Of a stretch of DNA of 36,043 nt, positions 31,740-36,043 are shown one piece after another. The translations under genes were made by a program, and so were the position numbers. Positions within the stretch are counted from its first letter, which is position 1. Each line of letters starts with the position of its first letter. A model generated the notes under the pieces. That model ran no database searches, was not told where the DNA came from, and worked only from the letters and a program-made list of their open reading frames with translations. This DNA comes from Loktanella sp. UBA3435 (lineage in GTDB: Bacteria > Pseudomonadota > Alphaproteobacteria > Rhodobacterales > Rhodobacteraceae): contig DFSO01000063.1 in NCBI GenBank assembly GCA_002378665.1, positions 30,898 to 66,940 on the forward strand. Direction: 5' to 3'.

Positions 31740-32215
31740 GCCGCATTAGCCATATCGACCTTGATGACAGCGGCTTGCCTGTCCCCACTGCGGAAATCGA
31801 ACAAGAACGCAAAGTTGCGATGTTCGATCTGCTGGAGAACAACAGCTTTGCCCTGCCAAAACGCGAGGACCGTGAGGTGCCACAGGGGCCGTTTCGCCTC
31901 GGCCTTTCGATCAAAGAACGTCGCTTGGTGTTTGATCTTAAGCTTGAAGACGAAACGCCAGCAGGTGAATTCCACCTCTCGCTTGGGCCATTCCGTCAGG
32001 TCGTAAAAGACTATTTCCAGATTTGTGAAAGCTACTTTGACGCTGTGAAGAACATGCCGCCCAGCCAGATCGAGACGATTGATATGGCCCGTCGCGGTAT
32101 CCACAACGAGGGTGCACGGGTTCTGCAAGAGCGGCTAGAGGGCAAAGCCGACGTCGACACCGACACGGCACGCCGCCTGTTTACTTTGATTTGCGTTTTG
32201 CATTTCGGAGGGTAA
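31736..32215 (+). CDS. UPF0262 family protein
   Basis: 159 residues, soluble, of the alphaproteobacterial family UPF0262. Conserved pieces are RISHIDLDD, VAMFDLLENNSFALP, GPFRLGLSIKERRLVFDL, FHLSLGPFRQVVKDYFQICESYFDAVKNMPPSQIETIDMARRGIHNEGARVLQERL and the end RRLFTLICVLHFGG. No function is known; its location between hisD and a low-Mr phosphatase is kept in related genomes, as I recall. It overlaps the hisD stop by four bases, and the next gene follows after three bases. Confidence 0.9.
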   Translation: MSRISHIDLDDSGLPVPTAEIEQERKVAMFDLLENNSFALPKREDREVPQGPFRLGLSIKERRLVFDLKLEDETPAGEFHLSLGPFRQVVKDYFQICESYFDAVKNMPPSQIETIDMARRGIHNEGARVLQERLEGKADVDTDTARRLFTLICVLHFGG

Positions 32216-32218
32216 GAG

Positions 32219-32698
32219 ATGGTCGCTGATCAGACTTTTCCACCTCTGCCGCAATCGGTTCTCTTTTGCTGCGACCATAATGCGGTGCGCTCGCCTATGG
32301 CCGAGGGAATCATGAAAAAGCTATACGGAACAGAGTGTTACATTCAGTCCGTGGGCGTAAAGAATGACCTTGAAATCGACGGTTTTGCGGTCACTGTCTG
32401 CGCAGAGATGGATGTGGAACTCTCGCGCCATCGCTCGCGTAGTTTTGACGAGATGGAGCAATGGGGCGATGATCTGTCGTCATTCGATCTGGTCCTCGCA
32501 CTTTCCCCCGCAAGCCAACGCCGCGCGCTTGACCTCACACGGTTTTATCACCTTGAGGTCGAATACTGGCCGATAATGGACCCAACGGGGCTTGGCGAAG
32601 GGCGCGACACACGTCTGGTCAGTTACCGCCAAACCCGCGATCAGATCATGGAGCGTCTGATCGAGCGATTTGGCCCCGCGCGGGTTGAAAACGACTGA
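32219..32698 (+). CDS. Low-molecular-weight phosphatase family protein
   Basis: 159 residues of the LMW-PTP/ArsC superfamily. The N-terminal P-loop SVLFCCDHNAVRSPMAEGIMKKL has the CX5R pattern with Cys18 and Arg24, preceded by a beta strand; the Asp of the DP motif is in PIMDPTGLGEG. The His-Asn-Ala loop is unlike the usual CxGNxCRS, closer to the Rhodobacterales arsenate-reductase-like group. The substrate could be phosphotyrosine protein or arsenate; no arsenic genes are near. It belongs to the hisD operon, three bases after UPF0262. Confidence 0.88.
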   Translation: MVADQTFPPLPQSVLFCCDHNAVRSPMAEGIMKKLYGTECYIQSVGVKNDLEIDGFAVTVCAEMDVELSRHRSRSFDEMEQWGDDLSSFDLVLALSPASQRRALDLTRFYHLEVEYWPIMDPTGLGEGRDTRLVSYRQTRDQIMERLIERFGPARVEND

Positions 32699-32727
32699 TT
32701 GAACGCGGTGGAGGAGTATTGCAGCCA

Positions 32728-33774
32728 ATGGAGTTGTTTTCATTTCCTAAACCATCCGCGAGCACCGAGATGAAGAATCTGGGTTTCATTGATGGCACTG
32801 GTGAGATCGTGATCGATCAAACAATTTACTGCCGGCATTTTGATGAGTTTAACGCCAATGGTTATTGTCGCATCAAGATGTCTGACCTCGTCACGAACAT
32901 CATTGTTGATCATGACGGCCAAATATTCGACCTACCTGAAAATTTTAGCTGTAACGAGGCGCCTGACAGCTTCGGGTTATTTTCTGCAATTCATCGCCCC
33001 GATAGAAAACTTAATTCTGCATGGGTTGCCGATCCAAACGAGCAATTCGGGCAAGGTTTGAGATATATTGGGCGGACAAATCACTATGTGATGCGCTTGG
33101 ATCATACCGTTGCATTTGAGCGGAATGCGTCAGCGTTGGGGAATGGCTTTTACAAATGGGACGTATTTGACCCTGACACAAAACGCCACCGATACGGCAT
33201 AATTGACCATACGGGGCAGATAACCGCAGCGCCCAAATATGAGAGTATTGAACGCTCCGATACCGGCCAGGCATTTAGCGTCGTCAAGGGCCGCAAGTTC
33301 GGGGTGATTGATGCTTTTGGGAGCGAAATTGTAGAAATCCGGCACCCAGTTACGTGGCCGTGGGACTATTCAAGTACATACGACGGGGTGGCAGCAGAAC
33401 TGAATTCTTCGACCGCAAGGTGTCAGGTTTTTGATCTAAAAGGCGTTGTTGAACGTGTGAATGGGAAAAGGGGACGCACCTATTTTTTAAAGTCAGATGG
33501 CTCTCCTGCAATGCGGTCTGGTTGGGGGCGCCAAAAGTACCTTCCTGCTGATATTGAAATTTCCGGTGCGGCGGACGGAATGATTGCATTCAAGAAAGGC
33601 GGCTTATGGGGATATTTCGACACTGCGGGTGCACTTGTCATTCCGCCTAAATATCATTCAGTTAGCGGTTTTAGATCAGGACTATCTCGGGTCTTTGACA
33701 GCAGCGAAGACGAGGAGGCTGGTCAGTTCAGGTACATAGACCGAAAGGGGGATACAATTGCTCAGAATTATTAG
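32728..33774 (+). CDS. WG-repeat protein
   Basis: 348 residues with degenerate WG (KWG) beta repeats: LGFIDGTGEIVI, RYGIIDHTGQITAAPKYESI, KFGVIDAFGSEIVEI, LWGYFDTAGALVIPPKYHSVSGFRSGLSRVF and FRYIDRKGDTIAQNY. No signal peptide is seen, so it is cytosolic unless exported otherwise. Such proteins probably serve as beta-sheet binding scaffolds; function is unknown. AGGAG is 11 bases before the ATG at 32728 and too close to the TTG at 32719. The base composition is AT-richer and the codon use differs from the flanking housekeeping genes, so it looks inserted between the phosphatase and infA. Confidence 0.8.
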   Translation: MELFSFPKPSASTEMKNLGFIDGTGEIVIDQTIYCRHFDEFNANGYCRIKMSDLVTNIIVDHDGQIFDLPENFSCNEAPDSFGLFSAIHRPDRKLNSAWVADPNEQFGQGLRYIGRTNHYVMRLDHTVAFERNASALGNGFYKWDVFDPDTKRHRYGIIDHTGQITAAPKYESIERSDTGQAFSVVKGRKFGVIDAFGSEIVEIRHPVTWPWDYSSTYDGVAAELNSSTARCQVFDLKGVVERVNGKRGRTYFLKSDGSPAMRSGWGRQKYLPADIEISGAADGMIAFKKGGLWGYFDTAGALVIPPKYHSVSGFRSGLSRVFDSSEDEEAGQFRYIDRKGDTIAQNY

Positions 33775-33818
33775 TGTGGCAACTTTGGAGGAAGAACCCT
33801 CAGCCTACCGATTAACCC

Positions 33819-33847
33819 TTGAAAAACCCGTAGCAAACGCGCATTTA
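33819..33847 (+). promoter_or_regulatory. Candidate infA promoter
   Basis: TTGAAA (33819-33824) and CATTTA (33842-33847) are separated by 17 bp. The -10 element is the loop of an inverted repeat AACGCG (33836-33841) / CGCGTT (33848-33853), so the start site may be under a repressor or form a hairpin. infA follows at 33894. Confidence 0.4.
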
Positions 33848-33893
33848 CGCGTTGATCACTGCGAAATGCAGTAAAACAACTACAGGAGATCAC

Positions 33894-34112
33894 ATGGCCA
33901 AGGAAGAACTACTCGAATTCCCAGGTGTCGTGAAAGAACTTCTGCCCAATGCGACGTTTCTGGTTGAGCTTGAGAATGGCCATACGATCATCGCACATAC
34001 GGCAGGCAAGATGCGCAAAAACCGCATCCGCGTTCTGGCAGGCGACAAGGTGCAAGTCGAAATGACACCTTACGATTTGACCAAAGGTCGGATCAACTAT
34101 CGTTTTAAATGA
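33894..34112 (+). CDS. infA: Translation initiation factor IF-1
   Basis: 72 residues, the standard length. The S1-type OB fold is complete: LEFPGVVKELLPNATFLVELENGHTIIAHTAGKMRKNRIRVLAGDKVQVEMTPYDLTKGRINYRFK. IF-1 binds the ribosomal A site during initiation with IF-2 and IF-3. AGGAG lies five bases before the ATG at 33894; the longer frame to 33852 is unneeded. The stop overlaps maf (ATGA). Confidence 0.99.
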   Translation: MAKEELLEFPGVVKELLPNATFLVELENGHTIIAHTAGKMRKNRIRVLAGDKVQVEMTPYDLTKGRINYRFK

Positions 34113-34714
34113 CAAGTCTCCCGTTTGACGGGGGCCTTAAGCTCATCCTCGGCTCTGGCTCGCCTCGGCGGTTGGAGCTTTTGGCGCAGATGGGGGTAAC
34201 CCCACACGCCGTCCGCCCCCCTGACATTGATGAAGATCCCCGCAAGGCCGAATTGCCCCGCGATTACGTCAAGCGGATCGCGTCGGAAAAGGCAGCTGCG
34301 GTGCATTGCGCCGACGATGAGGTCGTGCTCTGCGCTGATACCACCGTGGCGCTTGGGCGGCGGATCATGGGCAAGCCTGCAAATGCGGGTGAGGCTGCGG
34401 AATTTTTGCACGCGCTTTCGGGTCGCAGGCACAAGGTGATTACGGCTGTTGCGGTGAAACGCGGCGCCAAAATCTGGCTGCGCGATGTGCAAACAACCGT
34501 TTCTTTTAAACGTCTTAGCGATGTCGAAGTGAACTGGTATCTCGCGACAGATGATTGGAAGGGCAAGGCGGGCGGCTACGGCATACAAGGCCCCGCCAGC
34601 GTTTTCTGCCCTTGGATCAATGGATCATTCCATGCGGTGATGGGTCTGCCATTGCCAGAAACAGCAGCGCTGCTCACAGCCGCTGGTTACCCCCTATTCG
34701 GAGAGACACCATGA
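34109..34714 (+). CDS. maf: Maf family nucleotide pyrophosphatase
   Basis: 201 residues of the Maf/YhdE fold. It hydrolyses non-canonical or modified nucleoside triphosphates to monophosphates, cleaning the nucleotide pool. Landmarks are LILGSGSPRRLELLAQMG (the N-terminal phosphate loop with SPRR), DTTVALGRRIMGKP, SGRRHKVITAV, and KAGGYGIQGPASVFCPWINGSFHAVMGLPL. It overlaps infA and the RNase gene by four bases each, so the three genes share translation. It is a housekeeping gene. Confidence 0.97.
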   Translation: MTSLPFDGGLKLILGSGSPRRLELLAQMGVTPHAVRPPDIDEDPRKAELPRDYVKRIASEKAAAVHCADDEVVLCADTTVALGRRIMGKPANAGEAAEFLHALSGRRHKVITAVAVKRGAKIWLRDVQTTVSFKRLSDVEVNWYLATDDWKGKAGGYGIQGPASVFCPWINGSFHAVMGLPLPETAALLTAAGYPLFGETP

Positions 34715-35742
34715 AGGGTCGCACGATTGTTCTGGACCATGTGAACGGGCTGGAGGCCGCGGCCTATCTGGTGGATGGCAAGCTTGACGATCTGTTGATC
34801 GACGACAGCGACGCCCCACGCCCCGGTGCGATTTTCCGCGCGATTTGCGACCGTCCGATTAAAGGGCAGGGCGGCATGATGCTGCGCCTTCCCGATGGTG
34901 AGACCGCGTTCCTGCGCCAAGGCAAGGGCCTCAGCCCCGGTCAAGCGATGCTCGTGCAGGTCACGGGTTATTCCGAGGATGGCAAAGCTGTGCCCGTCAC
35001 TGACCGCGTTCTGTTCAAAAGCCGCTTTGCGATTGTGACCCCCGGCAAGCCCGGACTGAACATTTCCCGCCAGATCGAGGACGAGGACACACGTGACGAA
35101 TTACTCGCTGTGGCCACCGAAGTCCACGACGATACATTCGGACTGATTCTCCGTTCGTCTTGCGAGGGCGCCGATCCGGAAGAGATCATGGATGATATCA
35201 CGGCCATGCAAGACCTTGCACACGCCGTTCTGGCAGACGCAGAAGGCAAAGATCCCGAAGCTCTGACCGAAGGCGACGGCCCGCATGGCATCGCGTGGCG
35301 TGAGTGGACGGGGGCGTCTGATGTCGTTACCGAAGACGGCGCTTTTGAGAATCTCGGCGTGCTCGATCAGATCGACGCGCTTGGCGGTGCTTTGGTCGAA
35401 ATGGGCGAGGGGACGATGTATGTCGAACCGACCCGTGCCATGGTCGCCGTTGACGTCAACACAGGCGGTGACACGTCCCCTGGGGCGGCGCTCAAGGCCA
35501 ACCTTGCGGCTTGCCGCGCTTTGCCCCGTGCATTGCGCCTGCGTGGCCTTGGCGGGCAGATTTCAGTTGATTTCGTGTCAATGTCCAAGGCGCACCGCAA
35601 GCAGGTTGAACAATCCCTGCGCGCCTCGTTCCGTAATGATCCGATTGAAACCTCACTTGTGGGCTGGACCCCGATGGGTCTGTTCGAGCTGCAACGCAAA
35701 CGCGAACGTCTGCCATTGGCGCGGACCTTGCGAGGGCTGTAA
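34711..35742 (+). CDS. Short ribonuclease E/G
   Basis: 343 residues, shorter than E. coli RNase G (489). It has an N-terminal S1-like half, then the catalytic DNase-I-like domain with AVDVNTGG and ISVDFVSM, the two Asp that bind Mg2+. It lacks the Zn-link CPxCxG and the small domain beyond it. The last residues (GLFELQRKRERLPLARTLRGL) end directly after the catalytic domain. It is expected to cut AU-rich single-stranded RNA; the missing Zn-link suggests a dimer-independent form. The ATG overlaps the maf stop (ATGA). yacG begins two bases after it. Confidence 0.92.
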   Translation: MKGRTIVLDHVNGLEAAAYLVDGKLDDLLIDDSDAPRPGAIFRAICDRPIKGQGGMMLRLPDGETAFLRQGKGLSPGQAMLVQVTGYSEDGKAVPVTDRVLFKSRFAIVTPGKPGLNISRQIEDEDTRDELLAVATEVHDDTFGLILRSSCEGADPEEIMDDITAMQDLAHAVLADAEGKDPEALTEGDGPHGIAWREWTGASDVVTEDGAFENLGVLDQIDALGGALVEMGEGTMYVEPTRAMVAVDVNTGGDTSPGAALKANLAACRALPRALRLRGLGGQISVDFVSMSKAHRKQVEQSLRASFRNDPIETSLVGWTPMGLFELQRKRERLPLARTLRGL

Positions 35743-35743
35743 A

Positions 35744-35926
35744 ATGGCGTGCCCGATTTGTGACCGCAAGACCGACCCTGAGTTTCGCCCGTTTTGTTCA
35801 AAACGCTGCGCAGATATCGATTTAAGTAAATGGTTATCAGGCTCTTACGCGATTCCGAGCTATGATCCTGAGGACGCAGAAGAGCTTGAGAACGAATTGC
35901 GCGACGCCGAAGACAAGCAACACTGA
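35744..35926 (+). CDS. yacG: DNA gyrase inhibitor YacG
   Basis: 60 residues with the zinc finger MACPICDRKTDPEFRPFCSKRCADIDLSKWL: Cys at 3, 6, 18 and 22 (C-x2-C-x11-C-x3-C). The family binds the gyrase B subunit and lowers its activity. The tail DAEELENELRDAEDKQH is acidic. It follows the short RNase E/G by one base and is the last protein gene before tRNA-Phe. No terminator with a T tract is seen, only a hairpin GATGAC-GTT-GTCATC at 35985-35999. Confidence 0.95.
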   Translation: MACPICDRKTDPEFRPFCSKRCADIDLSKWLSGSYAIPSYDPEDAEELENELRDAEDKQH

Positions 35927-36004
35927 AATTAGAACAAAATGCCTCTGGACACCCAAGCACCAGTCGCCTAAAAGCCCGATACCCGATGACGTTGTCATCC
36001 CGGT

Positions 36005-36043
36005 GCCCGGGTAGCTCAGGGGTAGAGCAGTGGATTGAAAATC
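36005..36043 (+). tRNA. tRNA-Phe (anticodon GAA), 5' part only
   Basis: The window ends inside the gene. Visible are the acceptor GCCCGGG, TA, D stem GCTC...GAGC with loop AGGGGTA, and the anticodon loop TTGAAAA (anticodon GAA) with the start of its 3' stem. It lies 78 bases after yacG, an arrangement I recall from related genomes. Confidence 0.93.

Noticed and set aside
35985..35999. Hairpin GATGAC-GTT-GTCATC as a yacG terminator
   Set aside because: Six pairs only, no T tract, and it lies directly before tRNA-Phe, so processing or read-through is more likely.

Overview
The window reads as a chromosomal segment of an alphaproteobacterium of the Rhodobacteraceae, most likely the marine Roseobacter group. 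The evidence is a DmdC-like acyl-CoA dehydrogenase preceded by paired MerR regulators, the block murA - DUF2948 - hisD - UPF0262 - low-Mr phosphatase - infA - maf - RNase E/G - yacG - tRNA-Phe (an order I recall as common in this family), moderate GC, and many overlapping ATGA/TAATG junctions. No phage, transposase, CRISPR array or plasmid replication gene was seen. Family assignments are from reading the proteins; no database search was run.

Layout. 1-3974 (minus strand): a heavy-metal/Mn exporter-like permease, two MerR regulators and a DmdC-like dehydrogenase truncated by the window edge; a LiuR-type palindrome lies between the regulators. 4070-6322 (plus): two overlapping hotdog thioesterases and a MATE exporter. 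6335-8036 (minus): DUF952, pyrD and an ArsC/YfgD-like gene. 8189-11966: a pocket of secreted proteins (a CD73-like 5'-nucleotidase, a small unknown, a phospholipase-A2-like protein, a cupredoxin-like protein) plus an HMCES/YedK-type gene whose upstream region carries four GTGCAC palindromes at exact 11-bp spacing. 12106-16053: tRNA-Gly, an MsbA-like ABC exporter and an acyl-CoA synthetase, ended by a strong bidirectional terminator.

16088-20577 is an envelope/LPS neighbourhood: a GT29 sialyltransferase-like enzyme, a polysaccharide pyruvyl transferase-like protein, and the Kdo transferase waaA sitting between two paralogous Cys-dependent phosphatases. tRNA-Thr and a tiny basic protein precede murA. 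From murA to yacG the conserved block is interrupted twice: by a six-gene Mrp (Pha-type) Na+/H+ antiporter operon with an AT-richer accessory segment (22.7-30.4 kb), and by a WG-repeat protein (32.7-33.8 kb). The window ends inside tRNA-Phe.

The best candidates for new biology are the 11-bp GTGCAC array, the PLA2-like secreted protein, the twin phosphatases flanking waaA next to GT29/pyruvyl-transferase genes, and the Mrp operon placed inside a housekeeping block.
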